DNA from: Cunninghamia lanceolata
Lineage: Eukaryota > Streptophyta > Pinopsida > Cupressales > Cupressaceae
Direction: 5' to 3'
Assembly (NCBI GenBank): GCA_027924645.1
Contig: BSBN01000213.1
Span: 33,048,501 to 33,112,500, forward strand
Length of the DNA stretch: 64,000 nt
Shown: positions 49,901 to 61,788 of the stretch, piece by piece
Layout of the letters: the number at the start of each line of letters is the position of its first letter
Position numbering within the stretch: the first letter of the stretch is position 1
Translations under genes and position numbers: made by a program
The notes under the pieces: generated by a model
What the model saw: the letters and a program-made list of their open reading frames with translations, nothing else
Databases searched by the model: none
Told to the model about the DNA's origin: nothing

Positions 49901-51156
49901 TAAGTAGTTTGCATTGAGCGATAATAGTCTAATAGTGTTACATTTACTATGGTTGACATGGACCTTTCATATCTTCTTAACATTATCCTATCCTTCAGAT
50001 TTCTTGTTGTATGTATGGAGGAACATCATTATGGAAAATGTCCTTGTTTGTACTTAAGTTTTGATTTTTGAATTCATTCTATTAAACTTAGCTTCAAGTC
50101 GTACTATGGGGTCATTGATAACTAAAACCTTGGATCTTGGTTGACACTCTAGCATGTCTTAAAGAATACAAGTTTCTTTTGATTTCCCTTAAAGGAGATA
50201 AGTGTAAATCTAGAATGAGGTCCCAATTTGAGAAGGTCGTCCCAATCCGTAGAGTTTGTAATAGGTTCTAATTGAGGAATTAAGATGCGTATAAGTACAT
50301 ATCTCTACAATTCATTGTAATCATATCTCACTCATGGAATTGCAAAATCACTTGCAAATTGTAAGATCACTTTGATATCTAATATTTCTATTAATCAACT
50401 ACTGCACCAAATTGTTAGCTTGTTTGCCATATTGTATACATTATTACTTTGATAATAAAGAAGATTTGTGTTGCATCATTTATATCTCTATTATTTTGCA
50501 TCATTTGTGTGTGTTAAGTCAAATTGCTTAGTTTAACCCTCCTTAATTAAACTCTAAAACCTTATAGTACATCACATCATCTATATTTACCATCTAAAAC
50601 CTTATACAATTTAATACTATTCCCACTTTCTAATTTTACTCTTTTCTTAAAAAAAAAAAAAAATACTTTTTCTACACTACGAATTGGAACTTAACACATA
50701 TTATACCTACAACAAATTAAGAGTTACAACAAACCCTCTAGCCTTCTAATTTTATTTTGGGTACTTGTTCTTTTGAGACTAGAACTTAAAAAATTTCAAC
50801 TTTTAGGTTTGAGTAGAAAGCCATTTACATTACTGATATATTTCCCTCTTGTTTTTACATATAATTATCTTAAATTATATGGGGGGATAAAGAAGGATGT
50901 CAATATTATTAAAGTACTTAATTGTTTTTTACTATTGATCAACGCTCAGGAGGGCACAACAGGAAAAGCTCATTCCCGTCCCCGAAGGAATTCAAACACT
51001 ACAAATTTTTGGTTTGGCGAAATGATGGTGTCCCAAAATAGAAACTGGAACAAAATTCTGAGATTCCAGCATTTTCGAACTTTCCCCAACAAATTCTTCT
51101 TCACAATCAGATGGATTACAGGCATGAACGTGTGCTATTAAAACCTTACATCCGCC
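49901..51156. other. Upstream region of the PPR gene
   Basis: AT-rich with a run of A at about 50649-50663. The open frame at 50773-51141 shows no motif and is probably chance. The promoter and 5' leader of the PPR gene are likely in the last few hundred bases, but I cannot pick a TATA box with confidence. Confidence 0.35.
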
Positions 51157-51168
51157 ATGGATAATTAA
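51157..51168 (+). promoter_or_regulatory. Possible upstream mini reading frame of the PPR gene
   Basis: ATG GAT AAT TAA, a three-codon frame ending two bases before the chosen PPR start. If both lie in the mRNA leader, it could lower initiation at the main start. This is inference from sequence only. Confidence 0.3.
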
Positions 51169-51170
51169 TA

Positions 51171-54100
51171 ATGAGACTCCTAAACAACTTCACCTTCTGC
51201 ACTGCTCTTCTCGAAATTCGGAATACTTACAGGCTTCGCAACAGCAGATGTTTGTGTGTGAGCACATTGGGTAGAGGCAGAGAGCACAATTACTGTTTGA
51301 ATGTAGGTGTGTTGTGCGAGCAGGGGAGATTCATGGAGGCTCTGCAAATTTTCCATGAAATGCAGAGGAATGGGGTTGTTATAGACTCTAATACATACAC
51401 TTGTCTTTTGCAGGGCTGCATAAATTTGAAAGCCTTGGATCAAGGCAAGCTAATCCACGAACATATGAATGCCACTGGATTTGAGCCCACCCTTTTCCAA
51501 ATGAACTGCCTTGTTAACATGTACGTTAAATGTAGAAGTTTGGAGAACGCTCGCAAAGTGTTTGACGAAATACCCCATCGAAATGCGGTTTCGTGGAGTG
51601 CAATGATGTCTGGATATGTCCAGCAAGGCCACGGAGATGAAGCTCTCGAGCTTTTTCGTGCAATGGCAAGAACAAGTATGGAGATTTCCTGCTTTGCCTT
51701 TGGGAGTGCCGTGAGAGCATGCGCCGCCCTGCAAGCTCATGGATTGGGTATGGGCCAGCAACTCCATACCCACATTATCAAAACGGGTTGTTACTGGAAT
51801 GATGTTCTCAGCAATGTTCTGGTTCATATGTATGCAGAATGTGGTAACATGGTGGATGCACGCCAAGTGTTTGACAAAATGCCTCAACGTAATTCGATTT
51901 CATGGAATGCCATGATTTCAGTAAGCTCACAACATGAGCGTAATGATGAGACTCTCAAAATTTTCTGTGAAATGCAACAACTGGGTATGAAGCCAAACCA
52001 CTTCACCTTTGCAAGTGTCATCACAGCGTGTGCCGGTGAATCAACAAGGGAACAGGGCAAGCAAGTCCATGTTCAGGCCCTGAAAATTGGGTGCACATCA
52101 AATGTGTTTGTTGGGAGTGCTCTTGTGAACATGTATGCTAAATGTGGGACACCAAACAGTGCACGGAAGGTGTTTGACAGAATGCCTGACAGGAATGTGG
52201 TTTCCTGGACTGCCATGATGGTGGGATACGTGCTATATAACTATGGAGCAGAGGCTATTGAGATTTTTGTTGAAATGCAGCGCGCTGGAATAAACCCAAA
52301 TTACAATTCATTTGCCATTGTACTCAGTGCTTGTGCTAGTATTGAAGCATTTATTCAGGGGACACAAATCCATGCACATGCTGTCAAAACTGGATTTGAC
52401 TCAGATGTTTCTGTGGGTAACGGGCTTGTCAACATGTATGCCAAATGTAGAAGCATAGAGGCGGCGCGGTGGGAATTTGATCTCATGCCTCAACGAGATT
52501 TGATCTCATGGAACGCCATAATTTCTGGATATACCCAAAATGAAAACCATGAGGAGGCCGTGAAACTCTTTACTGTATTGCAACAAGATGGCTTGAGGCC
52601 AGATTGTGTTACATTAATCAGTGTCCTCAGTTCTTGTGCCAATTTAAATGCCATAGAAATTGGAAAACAAATTCATGCTTTTGTATTTACATGTGGATTA
52701 GAATTAGATGTGTCTGTAGGGAATGCTTTGATTACACTATATGCTAAATGTAGAGGCATTGTGCACTCACGCCAAGTGTTTGAGAGAATGAATAAAAAAG
52801 ATTTAGTATCATGGAATGCTATAATCGGAGGTTATGCCCAGAACGAGCTGAAATCAGAGGCCATTGAACTCTTTCAGTATATGCAAAAGACAAACGTACC
52901 CATGAACGATGTCACCTTTGTTAGCATCCTAAGTGTACTAATCTGTCCTGAAACCCTTGACTTCGGAAAAGAAATCCATTCCCATGTGATCTGTTCTGGA
53001 TTTGAGAAGGATATTTGTGTTGAAAATTCCCTTGTTACAATGTATGCCAAATCAGGAAGAATGGAGGAAGCAAGTAAGCTATTTAATAAAATGGAAAAGC
53101 AAGACCTGGTTTCATGGAATACAATGATTGCAGGATATGCCCTTAATGAGCATGGTGAGGAGGCCTTGAATTTTGTCCGCAAAATGCAAGAGAAAGGCAT
53201 GAAGTTGGACCATTTCACCTTTGCCACTGTTCTAAGGGTATGTGCCAGTGTAGCAGCTCTGGAACATGGCGAGGAAATCCATGCCAGCATCATCAGAGCA
53301 GGTTTTGATTCAGATATTGTTGTTGGTAGTGCCCTTGTGGACATGTATGCTAAATGTGGGAGTATAGAGGGCGCACGTCATGTGTTTGACAAAATGACCG
53401 ATCGAAATGATGTCTCATGGAATGCCATGATTTCAGGATATGCTCGACATGGGGATGCCAAGGAAGCTTTGCAACACTTTAACCTAATGCAAATGGAGGG
53501 CCTGAAACCAAGCCACATCACCTTTGTTGGTGTTTTATCTGCCTGCAGCCATGCAGGGCTAGTAGATAAAGGCTGTAACTATTTTGATTCTATGAACTCA
53601 ATTTATGGCATCACACCAAAACTAGAGCACTATGCCTGTATTGTTGATCTTCTTGGACGAGCCGGTTCTCTGGTTGAGGCAGAGGACTTTATTAACCAAA
53701 TGCCTATACAACCTAACGCTTTTATATGGCGAACTTTGCTTGGTGCCTGCCGAGTCTATGGTAATATGGAGATAGGAAAACGAGCAGCACATTGTCTTCT
53801 GAACTTGGAACCACAAGATGCAGCAACTTATGTGCTTTTATCAAATATTTATGCTTCAGCTGGCAAATGGGATGATGCAACAAAGGTGAGAACAATGATG
53901 AAAGGCATGAGGGTGAAAAAGGACCCAGGGTGGAGCTGGATTAAACTGAAGAGTGAAGTACATGGATTTTTAGTAGGGGACAGTTCACATCCACAAACAG
54001 AGGAGATTTATAAAAAGTTGGCTAGCTTATCTGAGCAAATGAAGGAGATTGGGTATATACCGGATACAAACTTTACATTACATGATGTGGAGCAGGAACA

Positions 54101-54332
54101 AAAGGAGCACTTTCTATCATACCATAGTGAGAAGTTGGCCATTGCTTTTGGGCTTATTCGTGCACCTGCAGGCATTCCTATCCGAGTTATTAAAAACCTC
54201 CGTGTTTGTGGTGATTGCCATTCTGCCATTAAACTAATTTCCAAGATCGCAGGACGGAAAATTGTTGTAAGGGATTCCAACCGATACCACCATTTTATTG
54301 ATGGGTTATGTTCTTGTGGGGATTATTGGTGA
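51171..54332 (+). CDS. DYW-class pentatricopeptide repeat protein (organelle RNA editing factor)
   Basis: An intact, intronless 1053-codon frame. Proteins of this class bind one or a few sites in chloroplast or mitochondrial RNA and convert C to U. The first 40 residues are rich in R, N, L and S with few acids, fitting an organelle transit peptide; which organelle is not decidable. From about residue 40 to 850 there are PLS-type repeats; the S motif (V/I-S-W-x-A-M/I-x-x-G-Y) is seen seven times. E and E+ motifs follow (LLGACRVYGNMEIGKRAAH, YVLLSNIYASAGKWDDATKV). The DYW deaminase starts at about DPGWSWI and keeps the zinc/catalytic set: H985 and E987 (HSEKLA), C1013 and C1016 (CGDC), then H1040/H1041 and C1047/C1049, and ends in GDYW. 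It is longer than many family members because of extra repeat triplets. No stops or frameshifts; ATG 51171 is the first in frame. Confidence 0.97.
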   Translation: MRLLNNFTFCTALLEIRNTYRLRNSRCLCVSTLGRGREHNYCLNVGVLCEQGRFMEALQIFHEMQRNGVVIDSNTYTCLLQGCINLKALDQGKLIHEHMNATGFEPTLFQMNCLVNMYVKCRSLENARKVFDEIPHRNAVSWSAMMSGYVQQGHGDEALELFRAMARTSMEISCFAFGSAVRACAALQAHGLGMGQQLHTHIIKTGCYWNDVLSNVLVHMYAECGNMVDARQVFDKMPQRNSISWNAMISVSSQHERNDETLKIFCEMQQLGMKPNHFTFASVITACAGESTREQGKQVHVQALKIGCTSNVFVGSALVNMYAKCGTPNSARKVFDRMPDRNVVSWTAMMVGYVLYNYGAEAIEIFVEMQRAGINPNYNSFAIVLSACASIEAFIQGTQIHAHAVKTGFDSDVSVGNGLVNMYAKCRSIEAARWEFDLMPQRDLISWNAIISGYTQNENHEEAVKLFTVLQQDGLRPDCVTLISVLSSCANLNAIEIGKQIHAFVFTCGLELDVSVGNALITLYAKCRGIVHSRQVFERMNKKDLVSWNAIIGGYAQNELKSEAIELFQYMQKTNVPMNDVTFVSILSVLICPETLDFGKEIHSHVICSGFEKDICVENSLVTMYAKSGRMEEASKLFNKMEKQDLVSWNTMIAGYALNEHGEEALNFVRKMQEKGMKLDHFTFATVLRVCASVAALEHGEEIHASIIRAGFDSDIVVGSALVDMYAKCGSIEGARHVFDKMTDRNDVSWNAMISGYARHGDAKEALQHFNLMQMEGLKPSHITFVGVLSACSHAGLVDKGCNYFDSMNSIYGITPKLEHYACIVDLLGRAGSLVEAEDFINQMPIQPNAFIWRTLLGACRVYGNMEIGKRAAHCLLNLEPQDAATYVLLSNIYASAGKWDDATKVRTMMKGMRVKKDPGWSWIKLKSEVHGFLVGDSSHPQTEEIYKKLASLSEQMKEIGYIPDTNFTLHDVEQEQKEHFLSYHSEKLAIAFGLIRAPAGIPIRVIKNLRVCGDCHSAIKLISKIAGRKIVVRDSNRYHHFIDGLCSCGDYW

Positions 54333-57240
54333 TGCAAATTGAAGAAGGTTTAACACTCAAATTGCCTCATATTATTTTTTATTGCCTTCTTAATGGAGGA
54401 ATGGTTTTCTAATGGAAGTAAAGAAGAATCACCTGTCAAACAGATAACTTTGTTCCGTGCCTCCATTTCCAATGATGGCACTGCTGAAATCTTATTTAAC
54501 TGTGCTAGAAATTTGATTCCAAAATGCATCCCAGCATCTATTTATTGGCACTGAGCGTGTGTGTGAGAATTTCAGCTGATGGGCTGTATATGACTTTTGG
54601 CTGCCCATAACAACAGTTAATCTTATTGTTTAGGAGGGAGTTTGCAACTGCAAGCAGACAGTGCACTCATAAAAAATGACTGGTGCCCATTTGTCAGGCA
54701 CATGGCCTCGCTTAACATTCCACTGATTCAGAGGTCAACAGATTTTTTTTCCCATTTTAAAATAAGCCAACTATTTACCACTGTTGTGCATGAATGAAGC
54801 GAAGCTCTTTCTTGAGTGCAGGAGGTCAGAGGTTCGATCACAGCCTTTTTGCCACTTTAAAAGTTTAACCCATGGAACGTTAAGCAGGGCTGGAGTACAT
54901 ACCATCAACATTTCTAGTTTAATACTTAATCCAAGTTCTATTTGGAAGTGAATTTGAAGTTTTCATATATTGTCAGAATTTGATGACATCAATCTGGATT
55001 AAAAACATCACTATATTGTACCAGTTAAATGCAGAGAAGAGCGTGCAGAATAAGAAGATCAAGAAAGAAAACAAAGAACGCTATTACAAGTTGGAGCAAA
55101 CCTTTAATCAGTTTGACAGGTTTCCATACATAGTGCATGATGTCCATAAATGTGTGGGACACTATTCTTGTATAGTAACATGAGCAACAGCTTATATGAT
55201 TGCATCTATTGCATGCTGCAAGGTATTGTAAGACATAGCTTGTTCAACTTTTGAAGATGGCCCAAAATGCACCTATTTTTGATTCTAGGTTTTCCTCTCA
55301 ACATGTGGAAGTATATCCCAATATACCCCATATAAAGCGATAACACAATATGCAAAGGAGGTTCACATACATGGGAAAGGATTCAATAGTTGAGATAGCA
55401 TTTATAGATCATTATTTTTAATAGTATAGCACTATTAATTGTGATTTAAAGGTTGTTAGTGTTGACTAATATTACTAATAATTGAATGAAATGTGCTCAT
55501 CAGATTCAAAAAGCAAGATATCATGTAATACCACATGGGCACACAGACAAAACATGACTTTATGCCCGACTATAGGTCCAATCTTTTTTTAGAGGTCTTT
55601 TATGATACCTCAAAAAAACATATTGATGTGGCATCATATTTGATGATGTGGACTTGAAACCTTAAGTTTAAGTAGTGAACTTGTCAAATAAGCTACTATA
55701 AAAAAATGAGTCATTTGAAACCACCACATTATTTTAAAAGATGTGAAGTTAGGGTAGCTCTAAAGAGCAGTGGTACAAGTAACCCTTTGACGTTCCCAAA
55801 TTGAAGGAATCCCCAACATAATTGAACATATTTCTCCACAAATGCTAATGAGTAACTTAACACATTTTAAAAGAAAAATGATGGGAAATAAATTTGTTCC
55901 ATTTAAACAATATTCAAATTGTTTAAAAAAAAATCTATCTACTTATTGCTAATGCAATCTTTGCATCCATTTCTAATCAAAATGAAACATAATTTTTGTC
56001 ACTTACATTTTAATAAAAAATGCTAGTAAAGGAAGGATCTCATCTTGTGCACCATTGGTATGGTGAGGTCTTTCTATCTTTCACAATCAAAATACTTCAA
56101 CATGTAGAATATAATTTTGAATAGAAGTGGAAGGATGGAGTGGTTGCTCCATCCCCTATTGCTTGTGTATTATTAACTTACTATAAATGTTATACTTGGT
56201 TAAATCAAGGTTGAAATTGACTATTATATTTTGGGTCATGGAGGAGGTAGAAGGGGTGGAGTAGAAGTGCAATAGTGAGAAGGATAGAGCAACTATTCCA
56301 CCCTTCATTTTATTCATGTTATAAATTTCAATTAAATATTGTTATTTGGTAAAATTAAGGTTGACTTATATGAACCACATTGTGGGATATATGAAAGTGT
56401 GAAAGCAAATGTGAGAATACATCGAGAAGGATATAGTAGATGCTTTATTGTCTTCATCCCTCATCTACTCCCACATGTTATTGTATGGTGTGATAGGGGT
56501 AGGAGAGCACCCATTGTGATTCCCACTCCTAACAACCCCACAAACAAATAATTACTAACAAGTAGTAGACTTCATAAAATTAGAGAATATATGAAGGGGG
56601 TGTTATGGTAACCTTGTATGAAATTAGGAAATATATGATGGAAATGTTAAGACAACCATACCCATTGTTATTTAAAAAATCAAGCCTAGCTACAAGTAAT
56701 AAACCTAATAATATTATAGTATATAGGATGGGCATGATATGAAATTATTTGAAAATTAAAAAGATATTGATCATTAAATATATGCAATTACTCAATCCTT
56801 CAAAGTCTTCAAAGTGCATGTTAAATTTAGTTGATTAACTAATACAAAACCTCTATCCATAAAAAAGGATAATCTATATAAAATAAATAACAATTGCAAA
56901 AATATACACAAAGTAATGTTTCATGTGGAGTAATGTTTCTCTAAAGACAACACTACAAACACTCAAGTCAAGAGATACAAAGGAAAAAATGGAAGCAAGG
57001 AAATAAAACAAATCAAATGATTAAAGAGAATTGAAAATACAAATGACAAGTAGTGAAGAGAAACAAATGGTAAAGAGATAACTGAAAATAGTTAATGTGT
57101 GTATAAGAGTTCTGGTTTGTCTAGATCAAAAATTTTGGTTGGAGGAACATTCTATGTACACTTAAAATTATAGAATTGTGTTTATAAGGAAGGACACATT
57201 ATAATGGTTTTGAGTGAAAGTAGGTCTATTGTAGCAAATC
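54333..57240. other. Downstream of the PPR gene: 3' end and decayed repeats
   Basis: The 3' untranslated region probably occupies the first few hundred bases; no single polyadenylation signal stands out. Near 54797-54850 a tRNA-promoter-like B box (GGTTCGATCAC) suggests a decayed SINE. At 56190-56370 a block is imperfectly repeated (two versions of a GTTA-TTGGTAAA-TAAGGTTGA-type core). No genes are seen. Confidence 0.4.
54797..54860 (+). repeat. Possible tRNA-derived SINE fragment
   Basis: AGGTCAGAGGTTCGATCAC at about 54826-54844 matches the B-box consensus of RNA polymerase III promoters (GGTTCGANNCC) with one mismatch. An A box upstream is not convincing and the cloverleaf does not close, so it is not a tRNA gene. 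Confidence 0.3.
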
Positions 57241-59760
57241 TAATCTTTAATACCAAATGAATAAAAATAATATTGATAAACATGTTGATGCAGAGATATT
57301 GGGGTTGTTTGGTTTTGAACCTAGACTTCAAGGTTTCCTTCACAAGAACTTCCAAACACTTTGTAACACAAGCCTCTACAAGGCTATTCAAGAGACTAAC
57401 CTAGTCTGGGACCACACCCTGGTGTCCAACCACATAGACTACTCAACTCTCTTTTGGGGAGTCTCTACTCAACCCAACCAACAAACACACACATCTTTTA
57501 GGCCAACACCAAACTACCAATACCCCTACCAATAGGATCTCACACTACAACCAACCCAAATTTTTCAATTACATGACCAACATATGGTCTCTGACCCAAT
57601 AACATATTTCTGTACCTTCAAGGACAGTGGACAACAAACTACAGTATGATTGCACTATGACAGTGCCTAAAGAGACCTATCCCTTGTAGCCCTTGAGATC
57701 GGCTAATCCAAGGATAACTCCCCAAACCTCCAAAGGACAGACTGGTCTCTTTGCACATTCAAATACCCATTATGGACATACAATAGTCTACCAAGTTGTA
57801 GGGCCGTACTCTATTTCAGGCATCCAATGACAGTGAACTCTTCTCTTTAGGGAATAGGCCTAATTTGGGGTCTTTACAGAGGAAATGTGTCACATTCACT
57901 TGCTCAGGATCAAACAACCACTTGCACAGGTCTATTTTCATCTACAAACACCAAATACATCATCCATTTGGTCGATCTCTTGACTGTTCCTTGGAACCCT
58001 ACCGATTTCTACCATTTGCACACTAACTAGTCACTATGTAGACTAGTTAGAATGATGCCAAGTGCCTTGGAGTGAGGAGTGCAAACCTAACAAGCAGAAA
58101 AAACATGAAATCTACTCTATCTCCCTCCATCCTACTGAAAATGGTTGATGCCTTTCAGAGGATAGAGGAGAAACCACTCATTTTGCCACAAAACCCTAGT
58201 TTTGAGGGTTTTCAGACCAGTTTGCACAAATCGATTTGATTCTAACAACACAGGAAGTTTCAACCTAACTACACTCAAATGAAAGGTATTTCAAAACACT
58301 AACACATTTCATAGGTTTTAGACTCCTTACTGTCCGTACAGAGCCGTACTGAGTGACTGTTTCCAGGAAAACGCAGAAAATGACAGTTTTTGCACTCCAA
58401 AACTTTCAATTCTTATTATTCTTGGCATGTAATTACATTCAACTACCTATTGAAGGCTTGAAGGATGTTTCTCCTCCTCCACCAACCGTACAACTGCTAT
58501 CCAAGGGCAGTTAACCGTTGGACATTACCTCCTTCACAAGAAACCACATGTTTCTTAAGTGTAATTACATTCAAATTGATCATATCAAGGTCTAGATTGG
58601 ACAAGTCGACCAAATGGACCAAGTCCTTATTACAACCCATGAAAATGGCTTTCAAAGCCTTAGGAAGAACAATATAACATGACAACAAAACATGACATAT
58701 CAAAAAGATGACTAGAATAGGGAGCTCCTGCACCACATGTGCAAGAGAAACAATGTTTATAAATATTAAATGCAATAGAAATAAAATAATGACACACTCA
58801 CAATATAATAAGATTATTTACCCTCTAAAAACTTTTTGAGAAAAACTCAAAAAATAACTCACTCACTATATTGACTCAATTGTTCACAATGCAATAAGAT
58901 ATTTTTGTTTGTACTTAACCCTAATCTATGGGTGAGTATTCATAGGCACATCACTATAGGAAACCACTGAGTAGTACTATAATGCAATGAGTATAAAACC
59001 ATGGGGCTATAATACACAAAGGGTGTAAAACATACAAACTATATAACACATCCAACAATGTGGATTAGGATAATATCAATTGACATTCCTACCAATCAAC
59101 CAACAAAACTACCTACCTCACAACCTCCAACTGTTCCATTAGAATACCACTTTGTTATAAGAGAGGTAAATAAGTACCTCTTTGGTTCAATGGAGAAGGT
59201 GAATTGTAGATGTCGGTATTCAAAGTTGTTTCCTCTTCAAGCCCAAAAGACAAACCCGAGTATCAACTTAGGATCTGAGGGGCAATACTTATGATTAGGA
59301 AGTGGACAACTTGGGCCAATTGATAAGGAAGGGTAATTGGATTGCTTTTGTCTTTGCTAGGGGAAGGGCATATTCCCTAAAGTTTTCCTTTTAGATTAGC
59401 TAAAGAGATTATGAAACTATAGGTCTGGAGACAAACTATAACCAATGCACATGTGGACTCCAATTGATTGTCATTAGTAACTATGTGCCAATTTGCTACC
59501 ACCAAGACATTAAACCTCCAATAATCTGATAAAACAAATCTTGCATGCACACCAAGAGATAGAAATAGCTTGTACCCCTAAATCTAAGTTCCCTTATGCT
59601 TATCATACATATGTGCAAGAGGAAGGAAACACTATCATGGTTCTCTGAGAGTTGATCAATTTTAGCTCACAAAGGATATGGCATGAGTCATAATACTAAA
59701 CCATGAGAGCATGCAAAAAACCTAAAACTACTCCTAAACAATTGAGAGAGAGATTCATTT
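57241..59760. other. Gene-free stretch, likely old minus-strand LTR element
   Basis: At 57245-57257 a damaged primer-like string (compare GCTCTGATACCA) precedes sequence that could be an old LTR. The open frame 57257-57535 and others here have no recognisable motif. Internal retroelement sequence without coding potential is the best guess. Confidence 0.3.
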
Positions 59761-59764
59761 GAAA

Positions 59765-60290
59765 AGTGTTTGGCCTTTCACCTCTGAGATAGGTGCCTAC
59801 TCCGTTGGACAAATGAGTCACAACTTGCAAGAGGGATGAAAACATGCTTGTAAGCTAGCAATGGAAACCAACTTATAATGCATACAAGCCAAAAGATTAA
59901 GTACATATACAAATAAACATACTTAATAATCCATTCCAAGTCAGTAACACCCCACATGCAATAGGAAAATATCATTACAAATAAGTATGCAATAATGCTT
60001 TATAATGTTTGCCATACATTAATCTAGTCTTATTATAGCCATGCCAACAAATGTGGCAAGTGAAAGATAGCAACTAGGTTTAAAGGATTTCCTAAAGCAT
60101 TGCACCTTTCCATGAAGACATTGACTTGCAAGCAAATCCCTACTTGATTGTCGCTTCCCTTAATTTACAACACATGATTCATCACTTATAGAGTTGGACA
60201 TTCTTTATTTGAAGTCCTAGACTACTCCCAGACATATTGGATTAGAGAATTGATTCAAGGACCAACCACCAATACATCTTTCATTCATGC
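59765..60290. repeat. Diverged direct repeat, copy 1
   Basis: Shares an ordered series of blocks with 63380-63850: TGCCTACTCC near its start, an ACATGCTTGTAA/ACATGTTTGTAA block, AGCAACTAGGTT-AAAGG, and a CCATG-AGACAT block. Same orientation, many substitutions. Probably the leader or untranslated part of a minus-strand LTR family. Confidence 0.6.
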
Positions 60291-60970
60291 TTTTATATCA
60301 TTACAATTTCAATTCAAATCCTTCATCCAGTTGGGCATAAGAATCTAGCCAAATCATGACACATACATTTCAACCAAGCACAATGGATTAGCATTAAACA
60401 CCTATCTTGATCAACATAGAACTATAGATAAAGATTGCGCTTGCAAGAAAAGAAAATCTTCCTAGGATTAGCAAGTAGGTACATGGAATAGGGGAGAAGA
60501 TCTCATAATGAATATACAAGTCAATAAAAATTAAGAACATGGGTACAAATTGAATGTATTTAATTTAATTTTAGCCCCTTCTTGTAAGTTGCAACAATGC
60601 TAACCCATGCCCATAAATAGAAGTAGGTCAACCTTAGGAGAAAGGAAACATAAATGCAAGCCCACCAAACATGTGTCACACCAGCAATAGGGCTTGAGGT
60701 AGGGTAGAAGTGTCACATCTAATTGAACTTTCATCACACTCATCATTTAAAACATTTCTTCCATCCTTCCAACAATATTAGCAACACCTTGAACTCTATA
60801 CAAGGGCATCTCACCCTAGGATTTCATGCAAACTACTTCAAGTTAGAGATCAATCTAAAATCACTCCTTGCAATTGTCTCTTAATTAGTGCTTTGTTCTC
60901 AAGATTCTTGTAGGCTACTTCAATTCAGTGATCTGTTCACAAGTAGTACCTTTAGGATACCAAACTTTAT

Positions 60971-60982
60971 GCTCTGATACCA
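60971..60982 (-). other. Primer-binding site (initiator-Met tRNA)
   Basis: The minus strand reads TGGTATCAGAGC, a perfect primer-site match, four to six bases from the start of the LTR-like sequence at 60987-60989. Confidence 0.7.
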
Positions 60983-60988
60983 CTTTGA

Positions 60989-61788
60989 TGTAGTCATGGG
61001 TGAATGATCCTATGAAGGATTGTCCAAACATGCAACCAAATGAAATGATACACAACAAAACTCAATAAACAACAATATGATCTTTATTCATTCATAGTCA
61101 TAAAGGAATTACAATCTACTGTAATGGGCTTCTAACATGCAAGGCCTCAATTGTATGATTACAAATGGGAAAATTATAGAATTTGAATGATATTATAATA
61201 TAATCTAATGCTAAGCTTCAAAACTCAGTTATCTTTCTTCTATCATGTTTTTAACTACTTTCCAATGATCAGGAACAATGTTTATATAGTAGCTTCTAGC
61301 TTTAGGAATGATTGCAGTTGGTCACAAGGAGGTGCAAAGCTTGATGCCAAGTGTAATGTGTAGTCAACCAAACATGTGAGAATTTTCTTAAATGAATGCA
61401 ATGATGGTGGAACATTGAAAGTCAATGCAATTCACACCATAAGCTCTCTTGGGTCTGGTGAATATGGAAGCATGTTCCTTTATTGCCACATGATTCATGA
61501 AGTTGCTGCAAACTAAGAATAGTAAAGTTTGGTATCTTCTTGTTGTGTTGGAAGTGAGTTTGGAAGTGAATTATGTCTTTGTGGTGATCAAATTCTCCTG
61601 AGAATTGGATATGTTGTTGAAAGATCAATGTTGAACATGTATTTCCAATTGTGAAGTGAAATGTGCAAGTGTGGTGAAATGTGGTAGGATCTGCAGTGAC
61701 TGGTAATGATTGGAATGCCAAACAAAACAAGTAAAAGAATATTTTTGGGTGATGCAAGATTGCTCTTACACCCTAGGATGCTCCTACA
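60989..61788 (-). repeat. Orphan LTR of a minus-strand element
   Basis: About 800 bp bounded by TGTAG at the left and CTACA at the right, an inverted terminal pair, with a perfect primer site next to it. By position it is the 5' LTR of an element whose internal region extends to the left. I could not find the partner LTR in the window, so the right boundary rests on the terminal pair alone. Confidence 0.5.

Noticed and set aside
50773..51141. 122-codon open frame just upstream of the PPR gene
   Set aside because: No motif, low-complexity start, ends before the PPR start in a different frame; best explained as chance in the promoter or leader.
51450..51887. Antisense frames within the PPR gene (also 52874-53344 and 54008-54280)
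   Set aside because: Shadows of the PPR repeats on the other strand; no independent motif.
54820..54850. tRNA gene
   Set aside because: Only the B-box region matches; arms do not pair into a cloverleaf and no A box is convincing.
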